Counted from the first letter of the stretch, positions 7,569-16,500 are shown. The stretch: 64,000 nt of DNA from Pseudolabrys sp. (GCA_030684935.1 JAUXXH010000013.1:1-64000), one strand, 5' to 3'. A program made the numbers and translations. The notes: generated by a model not told the origin, from the sequence alone.

Positions 7569-8956
7569 GCGGCCTGTTGCCCCGGAGCCTGTTTGGCCAG
7601 ACCTTGCTCGTGCTCGTCGCCGGTCTGGTCGTCTCGGTCCTGGTCGGATCGTGGATCTTCACCAAGGATCGCGAGCAGGCGGTGCGGGCGGTCGGCGGCC
7701 TTGCCGCGGCCCAGCGCATCACCAACCTCGTCACGCTGGTGCAGGACACGCCGCGCGAATGGCGCGAGCGCATCGTCACCGGGCTGAGCGATCAGACCTT
7801 TCGCGTGTCCCTCTCGGCCGGGCCGCCGGCGGCCATCCCGGCCGGCGACGACGCGCCGGTGGCCGAGGCGATCAAGGACTTCCTCGTCGATCAGTTGTCG
7901 CTCGGACCGGCGCGGCAGCCGCGCGTGTCGGCCACACAGACGGATGTTCCGGCATTCGCGGGCCGTGGCCAGATGATGGGGCGCGGCCCCATGATGCACG
8001 GCTTCGGCGGCGGCTTTGGCGGTTTCCGCGATCTCCAGGTCGCGCTTCCTTTGGCCGACGGCCAGTGGCTTTCGGTCGTGACCGCATTGCCGGAAAGCGG
8101 CGCCACGCTGTCGCGCCAGTTTCTGCTGTCGATGGCGATCATGGCGTTTGTCATTCTGCTGGTGTCGGTGTGGGCCGTGCGCCGCGTCACCGCGCCGTTG
8201 GCTCAGCTTTCCGGCGCCGCCGAACGGCTTGGCAACGATCTCAACGCGCCGCCGATGGCCGAGACCGGCACCATCGAGACGCGGCAGGCGTCACGTGCGT
8301 TCAATAATATGCAGGCGCGGCTGCGCGGTCTGGTCGAGAACCGCACGCGGCTGCTGGCTGCCATTTCGCACGATCTGCGCACGCCGTTGACGCTGTTGCG
8401 CTTGCGGACCGAAAGCGTCGAGAACGCGGCCGAGCGCGACAAGATGCTGGCCACGATCGCCGAGATGGATTCCATGATCGGCGCGACCTTGCAGTTCGCG
8501 CGGGATGAAGCCACGGCCGAGCCGCGGCAGCCGACCGATCTGACCGCGCTGCTGGCCAGTATTGTCGACGATCTGGCGGATGCGGGATTTCCGGTCTCCG
8601 TCGCGCCCGCGGCGCCGATCGTGCGTGAATGCCGGCCGGGCGCCTTGAAGCGGGCGCTGACGAACCTGCTCGACAACGCCGTGAAATACGGCAAGCGCGC
8701 GCGGGCAACGATCCGTCTTGTGTCCGGCGCGGTCGAGATCGTCATCGACGACGACGGTCCGGGCATTCCCGACAGTGAAATCAAGCGCGTGTTCGAGCCG
8801 TTCTACAGAGTCGAGGAATCGCGCAGCCGGGAAACCGGCGGCATCGGCCTCGGGCTGGCGATCGCGCTGTCCGTGGTGCAGGCGCATGGCGGCCAGCTCA
8901 CGCTGACCAACCGCCCGGAAGGCGGCCTGCGCGCCACCGTTAGTCTTCCGTCGTGA
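7565..8956 (+). CDS. sensor histidine kinase with Met-rich periplasmic loop
   Basis: A 463-residue membrane kinase. The first helix spans about residues 9-32 and the second about 190-210 (MAIMAFVILLVSVWAVRR). They flank a periplasmic domain holding GRGQMMGRGPMMHGFGGG near 135-152, a short Met/Gly/His segment like that of the divergent secreted protein. HAMP follows, then HisKA with AISHDLRTPLT (phospho-His near 275), N box NLLDNAVKYG, G1 DDDGPGI, F box FEPFYR and G2 GIGLGLAIA. All catalytic motifs are intact. A copper or silver stimulus is inferred from the Met-rich loop. Confidence 0.93.
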   Translation: MSGLLPRSLFGQTLLVLVAGLVVSVLVGSWIFTKDREQAVRAVGGLAAAQRITNLVTLVQDTPREWRERIVTGLSDQTFRVSLSAGPPAAIPAGDDAPVAEAIKDFLVDQLSLGPARQPRVSATQTDVPAFAGRGQMMGRGPMMHGFGGGFGGFRDLQVALPLADGQWLSVVTALPESGATLSRQFLLSMAIMAFVILLVSVWAVRRVTAPLAQLSGAAERLGNDLNAPPMAETGTIETRQASRAFNNMQARLRGLVENRTRLLAAISHDLRTPLTLLRLRTESVENAAERDKMLATIAEMDSMIGATLQFARDEATAEPRQPTDLTALLASIVDDLADAGFPVSVAPAAPIVRECRPGALKRALTNLLDNAVKYGKRARATIRLVSGAVEIVIDDDGPGIPDSEIKRVFEPFYRVEESRSRETGGIGLGLAIALSVVQAHGGQLTLTNRPEGGLRATVSLPS

Positions 8957-8969
8957 TAGGGCGCATACA

Positions 8970-10115
8970 TTACTTCCAGAATTCCCTGCTGGCGATGCGC
9001 GCGCCTTCGGCCATGGCGGCGAGCTTGGCGAACACCACGTCGGGGTCGACCGCGGCCTGGCCAACCCAGGTGCCGTAGCCGCAATCGGAGCCGGCGATGA
9101 CGTTCTCGCGCCCGACCAGCTTCGCGTAGCGGCCGATGCGCTGCGCGATCAGCTCCGGGTGCTCGATGAAATTCGATTTCGATTCCAGCACGCCCGGGAT
9201 CAGCACCTTGCCGTCGGGCAGCTTCACCGTCTCGAACAGCGCCCATTCGTGCGCATGGCGCGGATTGGCGGCTTCCAGCGAAATCGCGGCGGGGCGGGCC
9301 GAGAACACGATGTCGATGATGTCGGCAAGCGGCACGTCGAAATGGTGCGGGCCCTCGTAATTGCCCCAGCACAGATGCATGCGCAATTGCTCGGGCGGAA
9401 TGCCGCTGAGCGCGTGGTTGAGCGCCTCGATGTGCAGCTGCGCGCGCTTGCGGAACGCCGGCAGGTCGAGGTCGGCATATTGGATGTGCCGGCCCATCGC
9501 GAGGTCGGGGCAGTCGATCTGCAGGACGAAGCCGGCTTTGGCGACGGTTTCGTATTCGTGCCGCATGGCGTCGGCGATGGCGTAGATGTAGCTCTCGAAG
9601 TCCTTGTAGTAGTCGTTGCGGAAAAACAGCGACACCACGCCGGGCGAGGCCGCGCTCATGAAGCCGCCGGTCGCCGCCACGCCGCTGAGCGCGCTCGCGA
9701 GATTGTCGGCATCGACCTGCGGCGCGACCTTGTCGCGCACGGCGATCGGCGCGTTGCAGGCCGGCGTCTTGCGGCGCGAGCGGCCGGGATCGCCGAACAC
9801 TTTCTTCTCCAGCCGCGGAAATTCGTGCACGTCCTGATAGACGAAGGTGTTGCCGGTGCCGCCGAAGCCGTCGAGCCGGTCCTTGATGTAGGTGGCGTAG
9901 CTCGGCTTCGACATTTCGCCGTCATTGATCAGGTCGACCTGCGCGCCGGCCTGCTTGCGCACCACCGCGGCGACCGCCTCCTTGAACCGCGCGGCCAGCG
10001 CGTCGGGGTCGACCGGCACGCCTTCTTCCTTGGCGTACATGATGCGGATCAGGTCGTCCGGCCGCGGCAGGCTGCCGGTATGCGTGGTCAGAAAACGGTC
10101 GGTGCTGCGGTGCAT
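8970..10115 (-). CDS. MetE-like (cobalamin-independent methionine synthase family) protein
   Basis: A 381-residue protein resembling only the C-terminal catalytic barrel of MetE. Zinc-ligand candidates are the HLC of RMHLCWGNYEG, Glu in ISLEAANPRH and Cys in IAGSDCGYGT. It starts TTHTGSLPRP, typical of the short MetE-like proteins that transfer methyl or other groups to thiols, including alkyl-CoM transferases. It lacks the N-terminal MetE half that binds the polyglutamyl folate, so full methionine synthase activity is doubtful. It converges on the kinase gene with a 13-bp gap. Confidence 0.85.
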   Translation of the reverse strand: MHRSTDRFLTTHTGSLPRPDDLIRIMYAKEEGVPVDPDALAARFKEAVAAVVRKQAGAQVDLINDGEMSKPSYATYIKDRLDGFGGTGNTFVYQDVHEFPRLEKKVFGDPGRSRRKTPACNAPIAVRDKVAPQVDADNLASALSGVAATGGFMSAASPGVVSLFFRNDYYKDFESYIYAIADAMRHEYETVAKAGFVLQIDCPDLAMGRHIQYADLDLPAFRKRAQLHIEALNHALSGIPPEQLRMHLCWGNYEGPHHFDVPLADIIDIVFSARPAAISLEAANPRHAHEWALFETVKLPDGKVLIPGVLESKSNFIEHPELIAQRIGRYAKLVGRENVIAGSDCGYGTWVGQAAVDPDVVFAKLAAMAEGARIASREFWK

Positions 10116-10182
10116 GGCATGGTCTCCCCGGGCGGAACCTAGCGCAGCGCCGCGGCGGTAACCATTGGTGGGCAGAGGCGCG

Positions 10183-10211
10183 TTGACAGGAGCGGGTGGG
10201 GTCCCTATTAA
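10183..10211 (+). promoter_or_regulatory. sigma70-type promoter of rpmJ
   Basis: TTGACA at 10183-10188 and TATTAA at 10206-10211 are separated by exactly 17 bp, about 30 bp before the rpmJ start codon. This is a near-consensus housekeeping promoter, as expected for a ribosomal protein gene. Confidence 0.75.
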
Positions 10212-10240
10212 CCCCCTAACAGAGAGCCAAGAGTAGAGCC

Positions 10241-10366
10241 ATGAAAGTCCGTAACTCGTTGAAATCGCTGCGTGCCCGGCACCGGAACAACAAGATTGTC
10301 CGGCGCAAGGGTCGCGTTTTCATCATCAACAAGACCAATCCCCGGTTCAAGGCGCGCCAGGGCTAA
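10241..10366 (+). CDS. rpmJ: 50S ribosomal protein L36 (zinc-free type)
   Basis: This 41-residue ORF is too short for the ORF track. It reads [20 protein letters not shown] and ends [13 protein letters not shown], a clear alphaproteobacterial L36. It has none of the Cys/His zinc ligands of the zinc-binding L36 form, so it is the zinc-independent type. L36 is a small, very basic component of the large ribosomal subunit. It has a near-consensus promoter and a hairpin downstream. Confidence 0.95.
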   Translation: MKVRNSLKSLRARHRNNKIVRRKGRVFIINKTNPRFKARQG

Positions 10367-10402
10367 CGCCCGCACGTCCTGTTGCCGTCGCGTGATCGGC
10401 CA

Positions 10403-10422
10403 GCCGCCCCTTACCGGGCGGC
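10403..10422 (+). terminator. hairpin downstream of rpmJ
   Basis: GCCGCCC and GGGCGGC form a 7-bp GC stem around a 6-nt loop, followed by TTCTGCGTTT. The T tract is weak. The position 37 nt after the L36 stop supports a terminator or 3-prime stabilising hairpin. Confidence 0.5.
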
Positions 10423-10481
10423 TTCTGCGTTTCGGCGCCCGCCATCTTGTTTACGGCCGCGGAGCGACTAGACTTGTTCGC

Positions 10482-11120
10482 ATGCGCGCACGATTCCAGG
10501 TGATGCTCATTGCTGCCGCCCTGGCCGTTTCGGCCGGCGCGCCCGTGGCTGCCCAGGTCGTGACGCCGGAGCCGCCGCCGGGCGAGGGCACCTGGGTCGA
10601 GCCGCCGAAGACCCTGCCGCCGGTCGCGCGCGGCGACCGCCTGCGCAATCTCGATTTCCTGTTCGGCGCGCTGAAGGTGGCGCCCGACGACACCAGCGCC
10701 AAGGCCATCGAGGGCCGCATCTGGGCGGTCTGGGCGAGTTCGCGCAGCGACACCGCCAATCTCCTGATGACGCGGGTCCGCACCGCGATCGAGGCCAAGA
10801 ACACCGATCTGGCGCTCCAGCTGCTCGACGGCGTCGTCAAGATCAGGCCGGATTTCGTCGAGGCCTGGAACCGGCGCGCGACGCTGCATTACATGAACCG
10901 CGATTTCGGCCGCGCGCTGGGCGATATCCGCGAGATCCTGCGGCGCGAGCCGCGCCATTTCGGCGCGCTGTCGGGGCTGGGCATGATCCTGCAGGAGATC
11001 GGCGACGACAAGCAGGCGCTGGAGGTCTATCGCCGCGCGCTGGCGGTGCATCCCCGGCTGGAGCGGATTCCCGACGTGGTGAAGACGCTGCAGGAAAAAG
11101 TCGAAGGCCGCGACATCTAA
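10482..11120 (+). CDS. exported TPR-repeat protein
   Basis: A 212-residue protein with a signal peptide (MRARFQVMLIAAALAVSAGA, cleavage near VAAQ). Tandem tetratricopeptide units follow, e.g. ALQLLDGVVKIRPDFVEAWNRRATLHYMN (near 110-138), FGRALGDIREILRREPRHFGALSGLGMIL and KQALEVYRRALAVHPRL. TPRs mediate protein-protein contacts; a periplasmic scaffold role is likely but undefined. TPR genes beside rpmJ are common in Hyphomicrobiales (recall, not checked). The start is the ATG at 10482, where the signal peptide begins; the ORF track start at 10272 lies inside rpmJ. Confidence 0.85.
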   Translation: MRARFQVMLIAAALAVSAGAPVAAQVVTPEPPPGEGTWVEPPKTLPPVARGDRLRNLDFLFGALKVAPDDTSAKAIEGRIWAVWASSRSDTANLLMTRVRTAIEAKNTDLALQLLDGVVKIRPDFVEAWNRRATLHYMNRDFGRALGDIREILRREPRHFGALSGLGMILQEIGDDKQALEVYRRALAVHPRLERIPDVVKTLQEKVEGRDI

Positions 11121-11147
11121 TCGCCATCGCGCGTCGTACAGTTCTTC

Positions 11148-12135
11148 ATGGCCTCCGCCGCGCGCTTCCTCCGCAAATCCCTGATTGTCATCGCCGCCGT
11201 CACCGGCGCGACGCTGGCCATGCTGGCGGTCGTGACCGTCGCCGGAACTTTCGCCATCGACCGCGGCAACCCGCCGACGGGCCGCTTCGTCGATGTCGAC
11301 GGCGGCCGGCTGCACATCGTCGAGCGCGGCCCGCCGGATGCGCCGGTGGTCGTGTTGCTCCATGGCGCCACCGCCAATCTCGGCGATCCGCAGCTTGCGC
11401 TCGGCGACCGGCTGGCGGAGCGCTACCGCGTCATTCTCGTCGGATCGTCCCGGCCATGGCTGGAGCGACCGGCCGGGCGGCCGCGCCGCGTCGTCGCCGG
11501 CCGTGCAGGCGGTGCTGATCCATCAGGCGCTGACGCGCATCGGCGTGACGCGGCCGATCGTGGTCGGACATTCCTGGTCAGGCGCGCTGGCGACGGCCTA
11601 TGCGCTGGCGTTTCCCGACGCGGTGGCGGGGCTGGTCTTGCTGGCGCCGGTCACGCATTCCTGGCCGGGCGGCGTCGGCCTGATCAATGAACTCGCCGCC
11701 GCACCGGTGATCGGGCAGTTGATCGCGCGCACCGTGGTGCTGCCGGCCGGCTATCTGATGATGAGGCCGGCCGTGCACATGATCTTCGCGCCGCAGGCGC
11801 CGCCCGCCGATTATGTCGCGCGCACCGGCGCTCGCCTGGTGCTGCGGCCGGCGGAATTCATCGCCAATGCCGAGGACCTGGTCGACCTGAAGGCCAACAT
11901 CGCCGCGCAGGCGCCGCGCTACGGCGCGATCAAGGCGCCGGTGACGATCATCGCCGGCGACAAGGACACCATCGTCTCGACCGACATTCATTCCCGCGTC
12001 ATCGCGGCGCAATTGCCAAGCGCCACGCTCACGGTGCTGCCGGGCGTCGGCCACATGGTCAACTTCGCCGCGCCCGGCCGCATCGTGGAGGCGGTCGATG
12101 CGATGGCGGCGGTGGCGCCTCGCTCGATCAATTGA
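11148..12135 (+). pseudogene. alpha/beta hydrolase gene disrupted by a +1 frameshift
   Basis: The first frame (from 11148) gives an N-terminal anchor and VVVLLHGATANLGD up to RYRVILV. The next expected residues, DRPGHGWSDRPGG, occur only in the +1 frame. That frame continues through the nucleophile elbow VVGHSWSGALA and the catalytic-His region LPGVGHMVNF to 12135. Removing one G of the GG at 11442-11443 restores a continuous protein of about 328 residues. The downstream part is intact, so this is either a very recent mutation or a sequencing error. If read through, it would be a membrane-anchored serine hydrolase of the epoxide hydrolase/esterase type. Confidence 0.85.
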
Positions 12136-12260
12136 ATTTTACCGTCTGCCGACAGGGCGCTTTAACCGTTGGGCCAACTCCCGGTGGTCGCCAACCGTCC
12201 ATTCAGGTCACCCCGGTAAGGTGACTTTGCAGACGCAATTTCATCGTGACGGAGCACGCC

Positions 12261-12788
12261 GTGACAATTCCCCCGAAAAACGGCTACGAGGCCGCGCGCC
12301 GCGCGGCGCTGCTGCTGCGCGGTGAAGTGATCGACCTTTTCGCACAGGTCGAGTGTGCCATTGGCGATGTTCTCGTCCGCGCCGCGATCATGCCCGAATA
12401 CAAGGCGCTGAAGCTGGCATTGCCGAGTTTGATGGGCCAGAAGCTCGAGCGGCTGCGTACCTTGTCGACCAAGGCCGGCCCGTTGCAGACGCAGGCGAAT
12501 GGTGTTGCCTCACTGGTTGAGAAGCTGGCGTCGTTCGAGCGCTACCGGCATTTCATGGCGCACGGAGTCGTCGAGGTGGCGCTCAAGGAGAGCGGCGAGG
12601 CGATCTATATCTTCAGAATGGTCTGTGCGCCTTCCAAGGAGTATCCGGATTCCACGCTCGTTCTCACGCGGCCTGAAGCGCAAAGCCGAACTGCGCGGCT
12701 CGCGGGCACCGTGAAATCGCTGGTGGCTGCGCTTGATCCGATCGATGCGAAGGCGGGGAAGAAGGGGCTCTCTTCACCTCGCCCATAG
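12261..12788 (+). CDS. hypothetical protein, stop codon supplied by a repeat
   Basis: A 175-residue predominantly helical soluble protein (MTIPPKNGYEAARRAALLLR and onward) with HGVVEVALKESGEA as a likely beta hairpin. I do not recognise the family. The GTG at 12261 is preferred because GGAG lies 6 nt upstream; the track start (GTG at 12246) has no such site. The last residues, SSPRP and the TAG, fall inside a piece of the family A repeat (CACCTCGCCCATAGGGAG), so the native C-terminus may have been changed by repeat insertion. Conserved His in RYRHFMAHG is the only notable motif. Confidence 0.65.
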   Translation: MTIPPKNGYEAARRAALLLRGEVIDLFAQVECAIGDVLVRAAIMPEYKALKLALPSLMGQKLERLRTLSTKAGPLQTQANGVASLVEKLASFERYRHFMAHGVVEVALKESGEAIYIFRMVCAPSKEYPDSTLVLTRPEAQSRTARLAGTVKSLVAALDPIDAKAGKKGLSSPRP

Positions 12789-12945
12789 GGAGTTGAATAG
12801 CCGCATCTCGTAGCCCGGGTGGAGCCAACGGGTCCGCGCGTAGCGCGGTCCGATGATAAATTCCGCGCAACCCGGGGGGCATCGGCAGGCTGCCCCGGAT
12901 TTCGCTGCGCTCCATCCGGGCTACGCGGGAGAGGTGAAAAGCGTG
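12774..12945. repeat. repeat cluster between the hypothetical gene and pyk
   Basis: It begins with a partial family A end (CACCTCGCCCATAGGGAG). Then TAGCCCGGGTGGAGC and complementary GCTCCATCCGGGCTACG form the ends of a second palindromic element of about 115 bp, which includes CCGCGCGTAGCGCGG as an inner hairpin. A GAGAGGTGAAAAG end of family A follows, as if the second element had inserted into a family A copy. Confidence 0.65.
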
Positions 12946-12956
12946 TGCCTCAAACG

Positions 12957-14393
12957 CTAATCCGTGCTCTCCGCCTCGGCGCCGACAAACGCGATGCGCA
13001 ACATGTTGGTCGCGCCCGGCGTGCCGAGCGGCACGCCGGCGACGATGATCACGCGCTGGCCGGTCTTGGCGAAACCTTCCTTGAAGGCGATGCGGCAGGC
13101 GCGGCTGACCATGTCGTCCTGGTCCTGCGCGTCCTCGGTGACCACGCAATGCACGCCCCAGACGACGGCGAGACGGCGGCCGGTCGATATGTTCGGCGAC
13201 AGCGCCACGATCGGCGGCCGCGGCCGCTCGCGCGCCACGCGCAAGCCGGTCGAGCCGGACGAGGTCCAGCACACCACCGCGGCGAGATCGAGCGTGTCGG
13301 CGATCTGGCGCGCGGCGTCGGCGATGGCGTCGGCGCCGGTTGCTTCCGGCACGGCGCGCTGCGCATTGATGATGTTGCGGAAGAAGCCGTCGCGTTCGAC
13401 TTCCTCGGCGATGCGGTTCATGGTCGCGACCGCCTCTTCGGGAAATTTCCCGGCGGCGGATTCGGCCGACAGCATCACGGCGTCGGCGCCCTCGAAGATG
13501 GCGGTGGCGACGTCGGAGACTTCGGCGCGCGTCGGCACCGGCGCGGTGATCATCGATTCCAGCATCTGCGTCGCCACCACCACCGGCTTGCCGGTGGCGC
13601 GGCCGGCGCGCGTCATCAGCTTCTGCACGCCGGGCACTTTTTCCAGCGGCATTTCGACGCCGAGATCGCCGCGCGCCACCATCAGCGCGTCGGCGAGATC
13701 CATGATCTCGTGGAGGCGATGCACCGCCTGCGGCTTCTCGATCTTGGCCATGATCAGCGCGCGGCCGCGCGTGATCTTCTTGGCCTCGGCGATATCTTCC
13801 GGGCGCTGCACGAAAGACAGCGCGATCCAGTCGACGCCGGTCTCCAGCGCCGCCTCCAGATCGGACAGGTCCTTGGCGGTGAGGGCGGATACCGGAATCG
13901 TCGAATCCGGAACGCTGACGCCCTTGCGGTCCGACAGCGTGCCGCCGACCGCCACGCGCGTGGTCATGCGGGTGGGTTCGGCCTCGGTGACCGTGAGGCG
14001 CACCTTGCCGTCGTCGATCAGCAGCGTGTGGCCGGCCGCCACCGCGGCGAAAATTTCCGGATGCGGCAGAAAGGCGCGGGACGTGTCGCCCGGCGCCGGA
14101 TCGCAATCGAGCACGAAGGTGTCGCCGTTCTTCACCACGGCCGATCCGCCGGCAAACGTGCCGAGGCGCAGCTTCGGGCCCTGCAGGTCGACCAGAATGC
14201 CGATGGGCCGGCCGGAGTCCTTCTCAACGGTGCGGATCAGTCCGACCAGCTCGCGCATGCGGTCGTGGCTGGTGTGACTCATGTTGATGCGGAACACATC
14301 GGCGCCGGCGGCGAACAGCCGGGCGATCATGTCGGCGCTGGAGGAGGCGGGACCGAGCGTGGCGACGATCTTGGCGCGGCGCAGACGTCTCAT
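12957..14393 (-). CDS. pyk: pyruvate kinase
   Basis: A 478-residue enzyme converting phosphoenolpyruvate and ADP to pyruvate and ATP in the cytoplasm. It starts RRAKIVATLGPASSS; the active-site Arg region is FRINMSHTSHD, metal and phosphate residues lie in MAKIEKPQAV and VARGDLGVEMPLEKVPGVQK, and the signature MLESM is present. Length is typical of bacterial pyruvate kinases. Its ATG overlaps the DUF1036 stop by 4 nt, so it is the last gene of a coupled three-gene operon that starts with glycerate kinase. Confidence 0.97.
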   Translation of the reverse strand: MRRLRRAKIVATLGPASSSADMIARLFAAGADVFRINMSHTSHDRMRELVGLIRTVEKDSGRPIGILVDLQGPKLRLGTFAGGSAVVKNGDTFVLDCDPAPGDTSRAFLPHPEIFAAVAAGHTLLIDDGKVRLTVTEAEPTRMTTRVAVGGTLSDRKGVSVPDSTIPVSALTAKDLSDLEAALETGVDWIALSFVQRPEDIAEAKKITRGRALIMAKIEKPQAVHRLHEIMDLADALMVARGDLGVEMPLEKVPGVQKLMTRAGRATGKPVVVATQMLESMITAPVPTRAEVSDVATAIFEGADAVMLSAESAAGKFPEEAVATMNRIAEEVERDGFFRNIINAQRAVPEATGADAIADAARQIADTLDLAAVVCWTSSGSTGLRVARERPRPPIVALSPNISTGRRLAVVWGVHCVVTEDAQDQDDMVSRACRIAFKEGFAKTGQRVIIVAGVPLGTPGATNMLRIAFVGAEAESTD

Positions 14394-14950
14394 TTCTTGA
14401 GGCTCCCCGGGGCCGGTGGTGGCACCAGCGGCGCGCCCGGCGGCAGGAGGCGGCCGGGGGCGAGCGGCGTGCGCGACGGCATTCCGAGGGCGGGGGGTTG
14501 ATCGGCGCTTTCGGTCAATTGCACGGTCCAGGAGCGTTGTTCGTTGGTGTCGACCTCGAAAAACCCGGTCCGGTCAAAGCCGCGGGCGAGGCAGTTGTCG
14601 GTGCCGCGAATGGTGAACTCCTTCTCGCGTGAACACATGTAGGCTTGGCCGGACCATTCGCCGCCGCGGTCGTAGTCTACCGCATAAATGTAATAGTATC
14701 GTGCCACCAGGGTGCCGCGCAGCAACGTATCGCACGAACGGGCGGAGATATTCCACCACCCCTCGGTAATCCAGCCCTCGCTGTCCTTGTAGCCGAGCGC
14801 CACGCCGACCCGGCTGCCGGTGTTGTTGCAGAGGCGGAAATCGGCCAGCACCGGGACGTTCCACAGCGCCAGCAACAGGCCGGCGCCCGCGAGGCGGGCG
14901 AGGGGGCGGCAAAGGCGGCGCGTGGCGGCGTTCAACGTCAATGCGGTCAC
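14390..14950 (-). CDS. DUF1036 family exported protein
   Basis: A protein of about 186 residues with a signal peptide or anchor (LARLAGAGLLLALWNVPVLA) followed by a DUF1036 domain: FRLCNNTGSRVGVALGYKD, EGWWNISARSCDTLL, YYYIYAVDYDRGGEW and a Cys-containing C-terminal half. The domain has six or so conserved Cys and Trp residues and is usually periplasmic. Its function is not established. The start is uncertain: the ORF track begins at a TTG (15007) that overlaps glycerate kinase, while I use the GTG at 14950, which places the signal peptide normally. It lies between, and overlaps, two glycolytic genes. Confidence 0.85.
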   Translation of the reverse strand: MTALTLNAATRRLCRPLARLAGAGLLLALWNVPVLADFRLCNNTGSRVGVALGYKDSEGWITEGWWNISARSCDTLLRGTLVARYYYIYAVDYDRGGEWSGQAYMCSREKEFTIRGTDNCLARGFDRTGFFEVDTNEQRSWTVQLTESADQPPALGMPSRTPLAPGRLLPPGAPLVPPPAPGSLKK

Positions 14951-14993
14951 GGCTTTGTTGAAAGGGGTCCGAACTGGGTTTTGACGTGGCCGG

Positions 14994-16292
14994 TCACGGC
15001 GTGTCAACGACGATGGCCCGGAAGTCGTTGACGTTGGTGAAGGTCGGTCCCGGCGTCAGCAGGTCGCCGAGCGCCTCGAAGAATCCGGTGGAATTGTTGT
15101 CGGCGAGAAAGGCGGCAGGATCGAGGCCAAGGGCCCGGGCCCGCGACACCGTGTCTCCATCGAGAATCGCGCCGGCCGGATCGGCCGCGCTGCCGCCGCC
15201 GCCGTCGGTGCCGTCGGTATCGCCCGCCAAGGCCGCCATGCCCGGCATGCCGTCCAGCGCCATCGCCAGCGCCAGGGCATATTCCTGGTTGGGCCCGCCG
15301 CGGCCCTGGCCGCGGATGGTGACGGTGAGTTCGCCGCCGGACAAAATGACCGCGCGCTTGCCCTGCGCCCGCAGCTCCTGCGCGAGCCGCGCGTGGGCGG
15401 CGGCGACCTCGCGTGCCTCGCCCTCGACGTCGGCGCCGAGTGCGATGCAGTCGTAGCCGGCGGCGCGCACCTGCGCCTCGACCGCGCGCATCGAATCCGA
15501 CGGCCGCGCCGCCAGCGCAAAGGTGCTGCCGGCGAAGGCCGGGTCGCCCGGCTTGGGCGATTCATTGGCCGCATCGTTCAGGGCCCGCGTCACCGTCTCC
15601 GGCAGATCGAGCCCGAATTTGGCAACGATCGCGCGCGCATCCTGCAAAGTCGAGGGATCGGGCACGGTCGGCCCCGATCCGATCGCCGAGGGATCGTCGC
15701 CCGGCACGTCGGAAATGGCGATGGTGACCAGCCGCGCCGGGTAGGCGTGGCGCGCCAGCCGGCCGCCCTTGATGCGCGACAGATGTTTGCGCACCACATT
15801 CATCTCGCCGATCGTGGCGCCGGAGCGCAGCAGCGCCCGGGTGACCGATTGTTTGTCCTCAAACGATATACCCTTCGCCGGGGCGATCCAGTTGGCCGAG
15901 GCGCCGCCCGACATCAGCACCAGCACCAGGTCGTTGGGTCCCCCACTATCGGCCAAAGCCAGAACGCGCAGCGCCGCGGCCAGTCCGGCGGCGTCCGGCA
16001 CCGGATGTCCGGCCTCGACCACGTCGACCACGCGCGCCGGTCTTGCATAGCCGTGACGGGCCACAGCCAGTCCACAGAGCCTGTCGGTGTTTTGCGCTAA
16101 ACCCTTGAGATAATGACTTTCCGCGACCTCCGTCATGGCGCCGGCGGCCTTGCCGGCGGCCAGCAGAATGAGCTTCCCAGCCGGCATGGGCGGCAGCAGA
16201 TTGGGCAGACATTGGGCCGGATGCGCGGTCGCTACTGCGGTGCGAAACAATTCTGCGATGAATGCGCGCGACGTGTCATTTGTTGTCAGCAT
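14994..16292 (-). CDS. glycerate 2-kinase (GckA/TtuD, MOFRL type)
   Basis: A 432-residue class II glycerate kinase (DUF4147 plus MOFRL domain), which phosphorylates D-glycerate, usually to 2-phosphoglycerate. Visible features: LLAAGKAAGAM near residue 45, VVEAGHPVPDAAG, LVLMSGGASANW (nucleotide-binding Gly-rich loop), ISDVPGDDPSAIGSGPT and the MOFRL end GGELTVTIRGQGRGGPNQEYALA...AGDTDGTDG. It feeds lower glycolysis and so pairs logically with pyk in the same operon. Some homologues were named hydroxypyruvate reductase (TtuD); the kinase activity is better supported in the family. Confidence 0.92.
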   Translation of the reverse strand: MLTTNDTSRAFIAELFRTAVATAHPAQCLPNLLPPMPAGKLILLAAGKAAGAMTEVAESHYLKGLAQNTDRLCGLAVARHGYARPARVVDVVEAGHPVPDAAGLAAALRVLALADSGGPNDLVLVLMSGGASANWIAPAKGISFEDKQSVTRALLRSGATIGEMNVVRKHLSRIKGGRLARHAYPARLVTIAISDVPGDDPSAIGSGPTVPDPSTLQDARAIVAKFGLDLPETVTRALNDAANESPKPGDPAFAGSTFALAARPSDSMRAVEAQVRAAGYDCIALGADVEGEAREVAAAHARLAQELRAQGKRAVILSGGELTVTIRGQGRGGPNQEYALALAMALDGMPGMAALAGDTDGTDGGGGSAADPAGAILDGDTVSRARALGLDPAAFLADNNSTGFFEALGDLLTPGPTFTNVNDFRAIVVDTP

Positions 16293-16500
16293 TGCTGCTC
16301 ACTTTCGAAAAACCTGTATATATAACCCCATTGATCGGCAGCCGAAAAATTGCCGATTGGGAGTCCGTGCAGGACGCCGGCAGGAGACCATGACGTCGCA
16401 CAGCAACGGTCGATATTCGAACGGGGGAATAACCCTTGGCGAAGACCGATCCGCCGACGTTAGCATCCGGCCGTGGAAACGAACAACGGAGGGGACTGTA

